Origin: an uncultured Pelagibacteraceae bacterium
GTDB lineage: Bacteria; Pseudomonadota; Alphaproteobacteria; Pelagibacterales; Pelagibacteraceae
NCBI GenBank assembly: GCA_902633185.1
Contig: CACPFN010000001.1
Span: forward strand, 95,971-159,970
Reading direction: 5' to 3'
Length of the DNA stretch: 64,000 nt
The notes beneath the pieces are model-generated. The model had not been told where the DNA came from. It worked only from the letters and a program-made list of their open reading frames with translations, and ran no database searches. A program made the translations under genes and the position numbers. Shown in pieces: positions 41,056 through 51,497 of this stretch (positions are counted from its first letter, which is position 1; each line of letters opens with the position of its first letter).

Positions 41056-41074
41056 TAATGTTGGTTTTCCAACT

Positions 41075-41320
41075 ATGACGATAAACGAATTTCGTAATAA
41101 CCATTACGGACGTGGGGGCAGTACCCACCACCTCCACCATTTTCAACTTATGGGGGTGAATTAGGATCGACGGATGACTAAAAGTTATTCTTTCGTTCGG
41201 TATTGTTCCGCCGTGAAGGGCTAACTTATAAATGCTAACGAAAGTTACGCACTTGCAGCTTAATTAATTTATTAATTAAGTTACGGGGTCCGGGGCACCT
41301 GGCAACAGAACGCCCCTTAA
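41075..41320 (+). ncRNA. ssrA: Circularly permuted (two-piece) tmRNA
   Basis: The acceptor part comes first. A T-arm-like hairpin (GTGGG/CCCAC, 41112-41129) leads into CACCTCC and the encoded CCA, ending 41139. A 12-base linker follows, then GGGGGTG (41152-41158), which pairs fully with CACCTCC to rebuild the acceptor stem (one G-U pair). GTTATT and TTCGTT near 41180-41196 pair with AATAAC and AACGAA near 41084-41102, re-forming helix 2. The tag frame at 41234-41263 reads ANESYALAA then stop, with the ALAA degron. A GC-rich hairpin (GGGGC/GCCCC) closes the 3' side. tmRNA with SmpB rescues stalled ribosomes. The exact mature ends are estimates. Confidence 0.93.
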
Positions 41321-41334
41321 TAAGTATTTGTTTT

Positions 41335-41420
41335 TGGTGCGGTCAGAGAGAATCGAACTCTCATGGGCTAGGCCCACACGGCCCTCAACCGTGCCTGTCT
41401 ACCAGTTTCAGCATGACCGC
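41335..41420 (-). tRNA. tRNA-Leu (anticodon GAG)
   Basis: The 86-base gene has acceptor stem GCGGTCA/TGACCGC, discriminator A and an encoded CCA at 41335-41337. The anticodon loop TTGAGGG gives GAG, reading CUC/CUU. A long variable arm (GGGCC..GGCCC-type) identifies it as class II Leu, and the T-loop TTCGATT is standard. It is convergent with the tmRNA gene. Confidence 0.97.
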
Positions 41421-41432
41421 ATGTTATGCGGC

Positions 41433-41461
41433 AGATTAAATGAATGACAATTCTATTTCAA
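41433..41461 (-). promoter_or_regulatory. Candidate promoter of tRNA-Leu
   Basis: On the minus strand TTGAAA (41456-41461) and TAATCT (41433-41438) are 17 bases apart. The expected start is about six bases before the mature tRNA 5' end at 41420. Confidence 0.5.
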
Positions 41462-41478
41462 GTTGATAAGTTTTTTTT

Positions 41479-42468
41479 ATGGAATTTACTAGTGAAATAA
41501 AAAAAGCAACAAGCTCAATTTATAACAAAGTATCAAAAAAAATTCCTGAGATAGAATGGGCTACACATGCGCCTTATATTTATAAAATTAATAAATTAAA
41601 GAAAGAGAAGAATGCGGTAATTCTTGCGCACAATTATCAAACACCAGAAATTTATCACGGTATTTCAGATTTTTCTGCAGATTCTTTAGCCTTAGCAGTA
41701 GAGGCTGCAAAAACAAAAGCAGATATAATTGTAATGTGCGGAGTTCATTTTATGGCTGAAACTGCAAAATTAATGAGTCCAGAAAAAAAAGTTTTATTAC
41801 CAGATATGAAGGCAGGTTGTTCACTCTCTTCGTCTATAACAGGCGATGATGTAAGAAATCTCAAAAAAAAATACCCTGGTGTTCCAGTAGTCTCGTATGT
41901 AAATACATCTGCTGATGTTAAAGCTGAAACTGACGTTTGTTGTACATCTGCAAATGCAGTAAAAATTGTAGAGTCATTAGGAGTAAAAAAAGTAATATTT
42001 TTACCCGATGATTTTTTAGCTAAATATGTAGCATCGCAAACCGATATAGAAATAATTTCTTGGAAGGGAACTTGTGAAGTTCACGAGCAATTCAATGATC
42101 AAGAAATTAATGATATTAGAAAAGCTAATCCAGGTATAAAAATAATAGCCCATCCAGAATGTCCACCTGATGTTATACAAGCGTCTGATTTTGCAGGTTC
42201 TACAAGTGGAATGATTAAATATGTAAGAGATAATCAACCAGACAAAGTTATGATGGTTACGGAATGCTCAATGAGCGACAATGTACAAATTGATAATCCA
42301 AATGTTGAATTTATTAGACCATGTAATCTTTGTCCTCATATGAAAAGAATAACTTTGCCTAAAATATTAGATTGTTTAGAAAATGAGACTAATGAATTAA
42401 TTATGGACAATGAGACAATCGAAAAAGCAAGAAAATCTGTAGAGAGAATGGCAGAAATAGGCAGATAA
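41479..42468 (+). CDS. nadA: Quinolinate synthase NadA
   Basis: The 329-residue protein has the three-domain NadA pattern: VILAHNYQTPEIYH, the Cys in VMCGVHFMAETAK, DMKAGCSLSSS, VVSYVNTSADVKAETDVCCTSANA, HPECPPDV, and FIRPCNLCPHMKRITL. Conserved Cys ligate the [4Fe-4S] cluster that dehydrates iminoaspartate plus dihydroxyacetone phosphate to quinolinate. It lies five bases upstream of nadC; nadB is not in the window. Confidence 0.97.
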   Translation: MEFTSEIKKATSSIYNKVSKKIPEIEWATHAPYIYKINKLKKEKNAVILAHNYQTPEIYHGISDFSADSLALAVEAAKTKADIIVMCGVHFMAETAKLMSPEKKVLLPDMKAGCSLSSSITGDDVRNLKKKYPGVPVVSYVNTSADVKAETDVCCTSANAVKIVESLGVKKVIFLPDDFLAKYVASQTDIEIISWKGTCEVHEQFNDQEINDIRKANPGIKIIAHPECPPDVIQASDFAGSTSGMIKYVRDNQPDKVMMVTECSMSDNVQIDNPNVEFIRPCNLCPHMKRITLPKILDCLENETNELIMDNETIEKARKSVERMAEIGR

Positions 42469-42473
42469 AATCT

Positions 42474-43310
42474 GTGTCTAAAATTCAATTAAGTAAAAAT
42501 TTTATAAAAACATCATGTAAATTGGCTTTGAATGAGGACTTATATCCATCAGGCGATATTACTTCAGAACTAATTAATAAAAATATTAAAAAAAAAGTTA
42601 AAATGATATGTAACCAAAATGGAATTTTAGGTGGGATAGATTTTGCTAAAGAGACCTTTAAATTAGTAGATAAAAAAATAAATTTTAAAAATAAAAAAAA
42701 AGATGGATCTCGAATAAGAAAAGGCGATGTAGTTGCGACTATTGATGGTAACCTAAAAAATATTCTAACTGGCGAAAGAGTAGCATTAAACTTTGTTTCC
42801 CATATTTCTGGAATAGCAACGAAAACAAATATGTTTGTAGAAAAAGTTAGAAAAAAAACTAAAATATGTTGCACAAGAAAAACGATCCCAAATCTAAGAG
42901 TGATCCAAAAATATGCTGTAAAATTAGGTGGCGGAACAAACCACAGATTTAACTTGAGTGATGAATACTTAATAAAAGATAACCATATAAGTTCAGAAAA
43001 AAATTTTGAAAATTTAATTCAAAGAGCTATCAAAAAAAAGGGAAAAAAAAAAATTACAGTTGAGGTTGATAATTTATCTCAGTTAAAAAGAATATTAGGT
43101 ATGAAATTTGATAGGATTTTATTAGATAATATGAGTTCAAAAAATTTAAAAAAAGCAGTCAAAATGTCTAGGAAATTTTATGAGACTGAAGCATCAGGAG
43201 GAGTTAACTTAAAGAATATTAAAAATGTTTCCTCTACTGGTGTAGATAGGATTTCTATAGGATCTTTAACTCACTCAATTAATGCGTTGGACTTTAAATT
43301 GGAAATCTAA
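42474..43310 (+). CDS. nadC: Nicotinate-nucleotide pyrophosphorylase NadC
   Basis: The start is GTG at 42474 (SKIQLSKNFIKTSC), five bases after nadA. The 278-residue protein has EDLYPSGDITSELI, GERVALNFVSHISGIAT, CTRKTIPNLRVIQKYAVKLGGG, NHRFNLSDEYLIKDNH and VEVDNLSQL, all quinolinate phosphoribosyltransferase motifs. It turns quinolinate and PRPP into nicotinate mononucleotide for NAD synthesis. It ends nine bases before the convergent ppdK. Confidence 0.96.
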   Translation: MSKIQLSKNFIKTSCKLALNEDLYPSGDITSELINKNIKKKVKMICNQNGILGGIDFAKETFKLVDKKINFKNKKKDGSRIRKGDVVATIDGNLKNILTGERVALNFVSHISGIATKTNMFVEKVRKKTKICCTRKTIPNLRVIQKYAVKLGGGTNHRFNLSDEYLIKDNHISSEKNFENLIQRAIKKKGKKKITVEVDNLSQLKRILGMKFDRILLDNMSSKNLKKAVKMSRKFYETEASGGVNLKNIKNVSSTGVDRISIGSLTHSINALDFKLEI

Positions 43311-43319
43311 AATTTAATT

Positions 43320-45977
43320 TTATTTTTTTAATTGAGCTTGGGCAGCAGCCAGTCTTGCAATAGGTACTCTATAAGGTGAACAGGATACATAATCTAAACC
43401 AGCTCGTGCACAAAAGTCGATACTTTTCGGATCCCCTCCATGTTCGCCACAAATACCGAGTTTGAGTTTTTTGTTAATTTTTCTACCTTTTTTTGTTGCT
43501 ATTTCAATCAAATCTCCAACTCCGTCGTCTATAGAAACAAATGGATCAATATCAAAAATTTTATTATCAATATAATCATTTAAAAACTTGCCACTATCAT
43601 CTCTGCTAATGCCAAAAGTTGTTTGTGTTAAGTCATTTGTTCCAAAACTAAAGAATTCTGCATGTCTAGATATATCATCTGCTTTGATTGCTGCTCTTGG
43701 GAGCTCAATCATTGTACCTACTAAAAAATTTAGTTTTGTTTTAGTTTTGTTTTCAACTTCTTTTGCAACTCTAATTACTAAATCCTTCATTATTTTTATT
43801 TCTGCTTCAGTTGATACCAAAGGTATCATGATTTCCGGAATAATAGATTTTATCTTGAGTTTTTTACATTCAACTAATGCATGAAAAATCGCTGTGCACT
43901 GCATCTCATATATTTCTGGGAATGATATACCTAATCTACAACCTCTATGACCAAGCATTGGATTTTGTTCGTGAAGTTCTGTTATTCTGCCCTCTAATTC
44001 GTAACTTTTGATGTTTAAAGCATTTGCTACATCGCTAATTTCTTTTTGATTTTTAGGTAAAAATTCATGAAGTGGTGGATCTAATAATCTAACTGTAACA
44101 GGTAGACCATTCATAATTTTAAAGATATCAATAAAATCCTTTTTTTGAAAAGGAAGTAGTTTCTCTAAAGCATTAGCCCTATCTTCTTTTGATTTTGATA
44201 AAATCATTTCTCTTACAGATAAAATTCTCTCTTCGTCAAAAAACATATGTTCTGTTCGACAAAGACCTATTCCTTCAGCTCCAAATTCTCTAGCAGTTTT
44301 ACTATCAAGAGGTGTTTCAGAATTAGTTCTAATTTTTAGTTTTCTAAATTTGTCAGCCCAGCTCATAAGTTTAGAAAAATCTCCTGAAATTTCGGGTTTA
44401 ACAGTTTTGACCTCTCCTTTTATAATTCTACCAGTTGATCCATCAATTGTAATTAAATCACCTTCTTTAATTTCATTATTTTTTGTTTTAAAAATTTTAT
44501 TTTGGTAATCAATTTCTATTTCACTAGAGCCAGACACACAAGGTCTGCCCATTCCTCTTGCAACTACTGCTGCATGGCTGGTCATTCCTCCTCTTGCAGT
44601 AAGAATTCCTTTAGCTGCATGCATTCCATTAATGTCTTCAGGTGATGTTTCTACTCTTACTAGGATTGTATTTTGCATCATTCCATTTAATCTTTCAGCT
44701 TCATCAGATGTAAATACTACTTTTCCACTAGCTGCTCCTGGCGAAGCTGGGAGGCCTTTGGCTATTACTTCTAAATTCGCTGTTTCATCTAAAGTTGGAT
44801 GTAGCAAAGTATCTAATGAATTTGGTTGTACTCTAAGCACAGCCTCTTTTTTTGTGATGAGTTTTTCTCTTTCCATATCGACAGCAATTTTGACTGATGA
44901 TTTTGCAGTTCTTTTTCCTGATCTAGTTTGCAACATCCACAACTTATTATTTTCGACTGTGAACTCCACATCCTGCATATCTTTATAATGTTTCTCCAGT
45001 TTTATAAGAATATTTTTTAGATTTTTGTAAACTCTAGGCATAGACTCTTCCATTGAAAGAAATGTTTCTTTTGAATCTTTTCTCGCTTTCTTAGTTATAT
45101 GTTGGGGCGTCCTTGTTCCTGCAACAACATCTTCTCCTTGAGCATTTATTAAATATTCGCCATAGATTTCATTGATTCCATTGGAAGGATTACGTGTAAA
45201 TACAACACCTGTCGCACAATCATCACCCATATTACCAAAAACCATGGACTGAACATTTACTGCAGTTCCCCACTCTGAAGGGATTTGATTTAATTTTCTA
45301 TAAATCTTTGCTCTGTTACTCTCCCATGACAAAAAGACTGCACTAATTGCACCTAGTAATTGTTCATTAATATTTTGAGGAAAATTTTTTTTTGTTTTTT
45401 CTTTTACAATATTCTTAAAATCTTTAATCAATCCATCCCAATCATCTTCATCCAAATCAGTGTCTAGCAAAACACCTTTTGTAAGTTTGTAATTTTCAAT
45501 TAATTCTTCAAAATTATAACTTTCAACACCCATAACAACATTTGCATACATTTGTATAAATCTTCTATAACTATCTTTTGCAAATCTCATATTTGATGTT
45601 TTATTTGCTAAAGCAATCACAGTTTTGTCATTTAGTCCAAGATTCAAAATAGTATCCATCATTCCTGGCATGGAAACTCTTGCGCCAGATCTTACAGATA
45701 ATAATAAAGGATTTTTCAAATCTCCAAATTTTTTACCAGAATCTTTTTCAATATTTTTTAATTCTTTATTTATTTCATTTATGATTTTAGGCTTTAATTT
45801 CTTTTTATTTTTATAAAATAAATCACAAACTTCAGTGGAAATCGTAAATCCTGGTGGGACAGGCAAACCCATCCTTCCCATTTCTGATAAATTTGCACCT
45901 TTGCCTCCTAAAATATTTTTTGGATTTTTTATTTTTATTGTGTCTTTAGATTTAAAATTAAAAACTAATTTTGGCAT
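43320..45977 (-). CDS. ppdK: Pyruvate, phosphate dikinase PpdK
   Basis: The 885-residue protein has the ATP-grasp domain (LGGKGANLSEMGRMGLPVPPGFTIS), the swivelling phosphohistidine domain with catalytic His in GGMTSHAAVVARGMGRPCV, and the C-terminal PEP/pyruvate barrel (GAEGIGLCRTEHMFF, FSFGTNDLTQTTFG, GICGEHGGDP). It interconverts pyruvate, ATP and phosphate with PEP, AMP and pyrophosphate, giving a PPi-linked step between glycolysis and gluconeogenesis. Its start directly abuts the glyS stop, so it is the last gene of sppA-glyQ-glyS-ppdK. Confidence 0.97.
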   Translation of the reverse strand: MPKLVFNFKSKDTIKIKNPKNILGGKGANLSEMGRMGLPVPPGFTISTEVCDLFYKNKKKLKPKIINEINKELKNIEKDSGKKFGDLKNPLLLSVRSGARVSMPGMMDTILNLGLNDKTVIALANKTSNMRFAKDSYRRFIQMYANVVMGVESYNFEELIENYKLTKGVLLDTDLDEDDWDGLIKDFKNIVKEKTKKNFPQNINEQLLGAISAVFLSWESNRAKIYRKLNQIPSEWGTAVNVQSMVFGNMGDDCATGVVFTRNPSNGINEIYGEYLINAQGEDVVAGTRTPQHITKKARKDSKETFLSMEESMPRVYKNLKNILIKLEKHYKDMQDVEFTVENNKLWMLQTRSGKRTAKSSVKIAVDMEREKLITKKEAVLRVQPNSLDTLLHPTLDETANLEVIAKGLPASPGAASGKVVFTSDEAERLNGMMQNTILVRVETSPEDINGMHAAKGILTARGGMTSHAAVVARGMGRPCVSGSSEIEIDYQNKIFKTKNNEIKEGDLITIDGSTGRIIKGEVKTVKPEISGDFSKLMSWADKFRKLKIRTNSETPLDSKTAREFGAEGIGLCRTEHMFFDEERILSVREMILSKSKEDRANALEKLLPFQKKDFIDIFKIMNGLPVTVRLLDPPLHEFLPKNQKEISDVANALNIKSYELEGRITELHEQNPMLGHRGCRLGISFPEIYEMQCTAIFHALVECKKLKIKSIIPEIMIPLVSTEAEIKIMKDLVIRVAKEVENKTKTKLNFLVGTMIELPRAAIKADDISRHAEFFSFGTNDLTQTTFGISRDDSGKFLNDYIDNKIFDIDPFVSIDDGVGDLIEIATKKGRKINKKLKLGICGEHGGDPKSIDFCARAGLDYVSCSPYRVPIARLAAAQAQLKK

Positions 45978-48041
45978 TTATGATTCTATTTTCGAAAAGT
46001 TAAAATAATTATCGAAGCTTTTACACAACATTTTTAAAAGTTCTAGTCTGTTTTTTTTAATTAATTCTTCTTGATCATTAACTATTACATTATCAAAAAA
46101 CTCATTAACCTCTATTTTGGCACTTGAGAGTGTTTTAAGACTTTCATCATAATCCTCGTCTCTACCTATTCTTGAAAAATACTTTCTTATAGCATGTATT
46201 TTTTTATAAAGATTTTTTTCATAATCATTTTTAAAGAGACCAGGATCAGCAGAACCTACAATTTCTAGTTTTGATTTACTTTCACTATTTAAAATGTTTG
46301 CAGATCTTTTATAAATTGCAATAACATCAAGACCGAAATCTTTTTTAATATTTTTATTCAAATTTAATGATTTATTAAAAATTTTTAGTAAATCATCTAT
46401 TCCATAAGAATTAGTTGAGCATTCAATAATATCCGACCTAATATTTTTATCTTTTAAATAATTTTTTAATCTATCTAAAATAAAATCTCCCAATTCATCA
46501 TTTATCAATTTTGAGTCAAAAGAGTAATTTTGTTCTTTGTATAAATTTATTGAATAATTTATTAGATCTCTTAATTTTATTTTTTTTTGATTTTCAATTA
46601 TTAACCTTAATAAACTAATTGCCATTCTTCTTAATGCATAAGGATCTTTTGAACTAGTTGGTTTGAGATTAATTCCAAAAAATCCGACTAAAGAGTCTAT
46701 TTTGTCACTTAATGATAATGCTATGCTGTATGGTTTTTTTGGAACTTTACTATCAATGCCACTTGGTAGGTAATGCTCTGAAACAGCTAAACTTATTTCT
46801 TCGTCAAAACCTTGCTCTCTTGCGAAATATCCACCCATCACGCCTTGTAATTCTGGAAACTCTCCAACTAAATCCGACATCAAATCTACTTTGCAAATTG
46901 AGGAGGCAATTTCTATCTTTTCTTTACTTATTAAAAGTTCATCTGATATTATTCCACTAAGCTTTCTTACTCTTTGTATTTTATCAAAATAACTTCCCAA
47001 CCCTTTAAAATAATTAATTTGCTTCAATCTAGACACCTGTTTAACTAAATTTTGAGACTTATTTCTATTCCAAAAAAATTCTGCATCTGCCAACCTTGCA
47101 TCTACAACATTTTGATTTCCTAATTTAACTAATCCCTTTTTGTCCTTGCAATCTGCTACAACTATAAAATTATTTGTTATTTTGTTTTTTCTATCAAATG
47201 TAGGAAAATATTTTTGGTGATGCTGCATGGTAATAATAAGTATTTCTTTGGGAATTTCTAAAAATTTCTTATTAAACTCACATACTAAAATTTTTGGTTT
47301 TTCAACAATATTTATTATTTCGTTTATAAGTTTTTCATTCACGTTTATATGAATTTTTTTTTGATTAGTTGCCTTATTTATTTCTTTAATTATAAATTCT
47401 TTCCTTTTATCTTGATCAATTGTTACTCCTTTTTGTTTAAAAAATTTTATATAAGATTTAAAATCATTAAAACTTTTTACTTCATCTTCTAGATCTTTAT
47501 CTATAAAAGTTTTATTTGAGCTATGTAAATGGTTTAATTTAAATTCAATTATTTTTTTATCAAATAAAGCTAATATTGATTTTAACGGTCTTCCCCAATA
47601 TAAATCATGATTGCCCCATTTCATTGATTTTTTCCATGAAATTTTTAAAAGTAAACTTGCAATACTTTCTTTTAATAAATCGTATGTTTTTATTTTTTGT
47701 GATGGTTTGTTGTAGAAGTAGAATATGCCTTTTTCAGTGCTTTTTTTGAAAACTTTTTCTTTACTTATTTTATTGGATTTTAAAAATCCTTCCAAAGCCT
47801 TTTCTGCAGCATTTATATTAGGACCTCTAATTTCTTCTGCTTTTTTTATTACATCTTTAGATATCTTATTTATATGAACAATGAGCCTATTTGGAGTTGA
47901 ATAAGTATTAATTTTACCTTTAACTATAATTTCATTATCATCAAAAAATTTTTTAAAAATTTGTGTTAATTCATTTCTAGCATTGATTTGTAATCTGGAA
48001 GGTATTTCTTCACTAAATAATTCAAGAAAAAATTCTGACAT
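45978..48041 (-). CDS. glyS: Glycyl-tRNA synthetase beta subunit
   Basis: The 687-residue protein opens MSEFFLELFSEEIPSRLQ, the characteristic GlyS start, and contains VVADCKDKKGLVKLGNQNVVDARLADAEFFW, FPELQGVMGGYFAREQG and KDPYALRRMAISLLR. The C-terminal anticodon-binding region is present. With GlyQ it forms the alpha2-beta2 bacterial enzyme. It follows glyQ after one base. Confidence 0.97.
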   Translation of the reverse strand: MSEFFLELFSEEIPSRLQINARNELTQIFKKFFDDNEIIVKGKINTYSTPNRLIVHINKISKDVIKKAEEIRGPNINAAEKALEGFLKSNKISKEKVFKKSTEKGIFYFYNKPSQKIKTYDLLKESIASLLLKISWKKSMKWGNHDLYWGRPLKSILALFDKKIIEFKLNHLHSSNKTFIDKDLEDEVKSFNDFKSYIKFFKQKGVTIDQDKRKEFIIKEINKATNQKKIHINVNEKLINEIINIVEKPKILVCEFNKKFLEIPKEILIITMQHHQKYFPTFDRKNKITNNFIVVADCKDKKGLVKLGNQNVVDARLADAEFFWNRNKSQNLVKQVSRLKQINYFKGLGSYFDKIQRVRKLSGIISDELLISKEKIEIASSICKVDLMSDLVGEFPELQGVMGGYFAREQGFDEEISLAVSEHYLPSGIDSKVPKKPYSIALSLSDKIDSLVGFFGINLKPTSSKDPYALRRMAISLLRLIIENQKKIKLRDLINYSINLYKEQNYSFDSKLINDELGDFILDRLKNYLKDKNIRSDIIECSTNSYGIDDLLKIFNKSLNLNKNIKKDFGLDVIAIYKRSANILNSESKSKLEIVGSADPGLFKNDYEKNLYKKIHAIRKYFSRIGRDEDYDESLKTLSSAKIEVNEFFDNVIVNDQEELIKKNRLELLKMLCKSFDNYFNFSKIES

Positions 48042-48042
48042 T

Positions 48043-48927
48043 TTAATTTTGTGTTTCTACCCAGATTTTTCCAATTTCTCTTGTCAGATCTCTTATCCTT
48101 GCAATATATTCTGCTCTTTGAGCAACACTTATAACTCCTCTAGCATCTAAAATATTGAACACATGACTTGATTTTAAACATTGATCATATGCTGGAAGAG
48201 AAATTTTCTTTTCAATTAATGATTTTGCTTCTTCTTCGAGCATATCAAAAATTTTAAATAATTTATCTGTGTTTGCATACTCAAAATTATAGGCTGAAAA
48301 TTCTTTTTCAGCTTGATGAAAAACATCTTTGTATAAAACTCCCTCATCATTCCAAATTAAATCAAAAACATTTTTTTTACCTTGAATAAACATACATAAT
48401 CTCTCTAAACCATAAGTAATTTCAACAGATATTGGATTGCACTCCATACCTGCCATTTGTTGAAAATAAGTAAATTGAGTAACTTCCATACCATCACACC
48501 ATACTTCCCATCCAAGACCAGCAGCACCTAAGGTTGGACTTTCCCAATCATCCTCTACAAATCTGATATCGTGCTCTTCATATTTAATACCTACTGATGA
48601 AAGGCTATTAAGATACATTTTTTTAATATCTTTTGGTGAAGGTTTTATTAAAACTTGAAATTGATAATAGTGTTGCAAACGATTAGGATTTTCTCCATAC
48701 CTTCCATCTGTTGGTCTTCTTGATGGTTGAACGTAAGCTGTTTTCCATGGTTTAGAACCTAATGATCTTAGAGTTGTTGCTGGGTGAAATGTTCCTGCTC
48801 CAACTTCTAAATCATAAGGTTGCAAAATAACGCAACCTTTTTTTGACCAGTACTTCTGAAGATTTAAAATTGTATCCTGAAAAGAAATAAATGGTTTTGG
48901 ATTTTTTGTTTTTTTTTTAGAAACCAT
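48043..48927 (-). CDS. glyQ: Glycyl-tRNA synthetase alpha subunit
   Basis: The 294-residue protein contains [67 protein letters not shown] and the motif with [11 protein letters not shown]. This is the catalytic subunit of class II heterotetrameric GlyRS. Its start lies 11 bases inside the preceding S49 peptidase gene. Length is typical. Confidence 0.98.
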   Translation of the reverse strand: MVSKKKTKNPKPFISFQDTILNLQKYWSKKGCVILQPYDLEVGAGTFHPATTLRSLGSKPWKTAYVQPSRRPTDGRYGENPNRLQHYYQFQVLIKPSPKDIKKMYLNSLSSVGIKYEEHDIRFVEDDWESPTLGAAGLGWEVWCDGMEVTQFTYFQQMAGMECNPISVEITYGLERLCMFIQGKKNVFDLIWNDEGVLYKDVFHQAEKEFSAYNFEYANTDKLFKIFDMLEEEAKSLIEKKISLPAYDQCLKSSHVFNILDARGVISVAQRAEYIARIRDLTREIGKIWVETQN

Positions 48928-49723
48928 ATTTTTGCCAAATAGATCTTTCTTCTAAAACACTTAAAAATTTATCCGCATGGTCTTCAGAAGACGAAAGTTT
49001 TTTGGCAAGCCATCCTTTAGACTTTTCAAATTTTTTAATTTCAACATCTTCGCCAAATTTTTCTCTCAATATCTGTTCTGCATTTCCTATTCCATCTATC
49101 AAGCCAAGTTTTAAAGATGTTTTGCCAGACCAAAATTCTCCAGAAAAAAGTTCAACGTCAGTTTTGTTTAATTTTGTTGATCTACTTTCCTCTACAACAT
49201 TAATAAATTCTTGGTGAAGTTCCAGTTGAATATTTTTTAATCTTTGAATGTCCTCTTCTTTCTCGTCTAAAAAAGGGTCTAAAGTACTTTTATTTTTTCC
49301 AGCTGTATAAACCCTTCTTTGAACACCTATTTTTTGAATTAAATCTTTAAAACCAAAAGAAGAATAAATTACTCCTATTGATCCGATTATAGAACTTGCA
49401 TTAGCATAAATCTCATCACCTGCGCATGCAATTAGATAGCCTCCAGATGCAGCAACATCTTCAGCAAAAACTATAACTTTTTTTTTGTTTTTCTTAGACT
49501 GTTCTCTAATAAATTTATATATTAGATGTGATTGAACGGGTGAACCACCTGGTGAATTAATTGAAATTGCAACAGCCTCTGCTTTTTTTACTGAAAAAGC
49601 TTTTTTTATCATTTCTTCTTGAGAGGAATATTCTATTCCTTGTTTAAACTTTCCAACATTTCCTATGACGCCGGTAAGTCTTAAATGACTAACAATTTTT
49701 TTTTTTTTAAAAAATGAAAACAT
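48917..49723 (-). CDS. sppA: S49-family signal peptide peptidase (SppA-like)
   Basis: The 268-residue protein has the S49 core: [16 protein letters not shown], the Lys/Ser region [34 protein letters not shown] with the nucleophile Ser in ASGGY, and the second domain with [13 protein letters not shown]. It is a short single-domain form. No convincing N-terminal membrane helix is seen ([14 protein letters not shown]), so it may be peripheral or cytosolic. It heads the glyQ-glyS-ppdK operon. Confidence 0.9.
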   Translation of the reverse strand: MFSFFKKKKIVSHLRLTGVIGNVGKFKQGIEYSSQEEMIKKAFSVKKAEAVAISINSPGGSPVQSHLIYKFIREQSKKNKKKVIVFAEDVAASGGYLIACAGDEIYANASSIIGSIGVIYSSFGFKDLIQKIGVQRRVYTAGKNKSTLDPFLDEKEEDIQRLKNIQLELHQEFINVVEESRSTKLNKTDVELFSGEFWSGKTSLKLGLIDGIGNAEQILREKFGEDVEIKKFEKSKGWLAKKLSSSEDHADKFLSVLEERSIWQKYGF

Positions 49724-49831
49724 ACAAATGATTATAAAAATTTTACTTAATTATAAAGCTACTTATAGTTGAAGAATTAGGTGCGTCAATTGATAAGTAT
49801 ATTAATAAACTTAATGTAATATTTTGAATTT

Positions 49832-50845
49832 ATGGGTTCAGTAGTTCAATTAAAAAAGCAAATAACTAATGCGTATACAGATTTAGTAAATTCTGTTGAT
49901 GAAAAACTAAGTTTAGTTGAAGACAAAATTTCTTATAAGCTAGATAGCAAAGTTGAGCTTGTTAAAGAAATGACAGCTTACCACATGACTAGTGGAGGTA
50001 AAAGATTAAGAGCATTGCTTACTTTGGAGTGTGCTAAATTGTGTGGATATACAAAAGGTAGTAGAGATGTGAACCTAGCTGCATGTGTTGAACTTATACA
50101 CGCAGCAACTCTTATGCATGATGATGTAATTGACAGCGCAGATTTAAGAAGAGGCAAAAAAACTACAAATAAAATTTGGGGAAATCAGTCATCAATTCTT
50201 GTTGGGGACTATTTATTAAGTAGATGTTTTGAAATGATGGTTGAGGATGGAAGTATTGAAGTATTAAAACTTTTATCTTCTACATCATCAACTATTGCTC
50301 AAGGAGAAGTTTTGCAATTACAACATAAAGGTGATTCTGAAATGTTAGAAGATACTTATTTGAATATAATTTCTTCTAAAACTGCAGCTTTATTTTCAGC
50401 ATCTTCAAAAGTTGGGTCGATAATTACTGATAAAGAAAATAAATTTAAAGATGCATTAGAATTCTATGGAAAGAACCTTGGATTAACATTTCAGATTGCA
50501 GATGATACACTTGACTATAACTCAGAATTAAAAATGTTTGGTAAAGAGATAGGGAAAGATTTCTTTGAGGGCAAGGTTACTCTCCCAATTATTCTATTAA
50601 ATCAAAAATTATCTTCAGATGAAAAATTAGTTTTAAAAAGAATATTTAAACAAAATATCAGATCTAAAGAACAATTTGACTATGTGCTTATATTGGTAAA
50701 AAAATATAATATAATTAATGAGTGTTACAAAAAAGCGGAGCACTATATAAGTTTAGCATCAAATTCATTAAGTATATTTCAAGATTGTGAAGAAAAAACA
50801 ATACTCAAAAATTTAACTTCATTTAGTATTAATAGAAAATTTTAA
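49832..50845 (+). CDS. ispB: Polyprenyl (octaprenyl-type) diphosphate synthase IspB
   Basis: The 337-residue protein has GGKRLRALL, the first Asp-rich motif in LMHDDVIDSADLRRGKKTTN, and the second in FQIADDTLDYNSE. Long-chain trans-prenyltransferases of this type make the side chain of ubiquinone. Chain length cannot be set from sequence by eye. It is divergent from sppA across 108 bases and overlaps pdxH by four bases at the 3' ends. Confidence 0.93.
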   Translation: MGSVVQLKKQITNAYTDLVNSVDEKLSLVEDKISYKLDSKVELVKEMTAYHMTSGGKRLRALLTLECAKLCGYTKGSRDVNLAACVELIHAATLMHDDVIDSADLRRGKKTTNKIWGNQSSILVGDYLLSRCFEMMVEDGSIEVLKLLSSTSSTIAQGEVLQLQHKGDSEMLEDTYLNIISSKTAALFSASSKVGSIITDKENKFKDALEFYGKNLGLTFQIADDTLDYNSELKMFGKEIGKDFFEGKVTLPIILLNQKLSSDEKLVLKRIFKQNIRSKEQFDYVLILVKKYNIINECYKKAEHYISLASNSLSIFQDCEEKTILKNLTSFSINRKF

Positions 50846-51465
50846 GGTGATAAGAGAATTTTTTTCCAATTATTATTTTCTTTAATATATTTTAATCTTT
50901 CGTGAATTCTATTTTCACCATCTAACCAAAATTCAATTTCGTGGTGTTTTAACCTCCATCCTGACCAATGATCAGGTCTTGGAACATTATTTTCATCTTT
51001 ATAGAGATCTTTAAATTTTTTTATAGATTGGTTTAGCTCTTCTCTATCTTTTAAAATTGAACTCTGATTTGATGCCCATGCACCAATTCTACTTCCGTAA
51101 CTTCTGGATTTATAATAATTATCAGCTTCTTCATCAGAAACTTTTTCAGCAGTACCAACTATTCGAATTTGTCTGAGTAAACTTTTCCAATGAAAACACA
51201 TCGAAATGTTTGGATTCTGCTTTATAGAATTTCCCTTATTACTATTAAAGTTAGTGTAAAAAACAAATCCATCCTCTCCATAATCTTTGAGCAATACCAT
51301 TCTTACATTCGGATAACCTTTTTCGTTAATAGTGCCTAGAGCTAATGCATTTGGATCATTTATTTCTGTTTTCTTTGCCTCGTTGTACCATTCAGTGAAT
51401 AATAGTATTGGATTATCGAGATCTAGAAAGCATTTATCTAACCCTAAAGAATTTTTTTCGTTCAT
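50842..51465 (-). CDS. pdxH: Pyridoxamine 5'-phosphate oxidase PdxH
   Basis: The 207-residue protein has NALALGTINEKGYPNVRMVLLK, GFVFYTNFNSNKG, FHWKSLLRQIRIVG, SRSYGSRIGAWASNQS and the C-terminal EFWLDGENRIHERLKY. It oxidises pyridoxine or pyridoxamine phosphate to pyridoxal phosphate using FMN. It is divergent from aroC. Confidence 0.96.
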   Translation of the reverse strand: MNEKNSLGLDKCFLDLDNPILLFTEWYNEAKKTEINDPNALALGTINEKGYPNVRMVLLKDYGEDGFVFYTNFNSNKGNSIKQNPNISMCFHWKSLLRQIRIVGTAEKVSDEEADNYYKSRSYGSRIGAWASNQSSILKDREELNQSIKKFKDLYKDENNVPRPDHWSGWRLKHHEIEFWLDGENRIHERLKYIKENNNWKKILLSP

Positions 51466-51497
51466 AATTTAACCAAAATAATTTATATAATAATATA

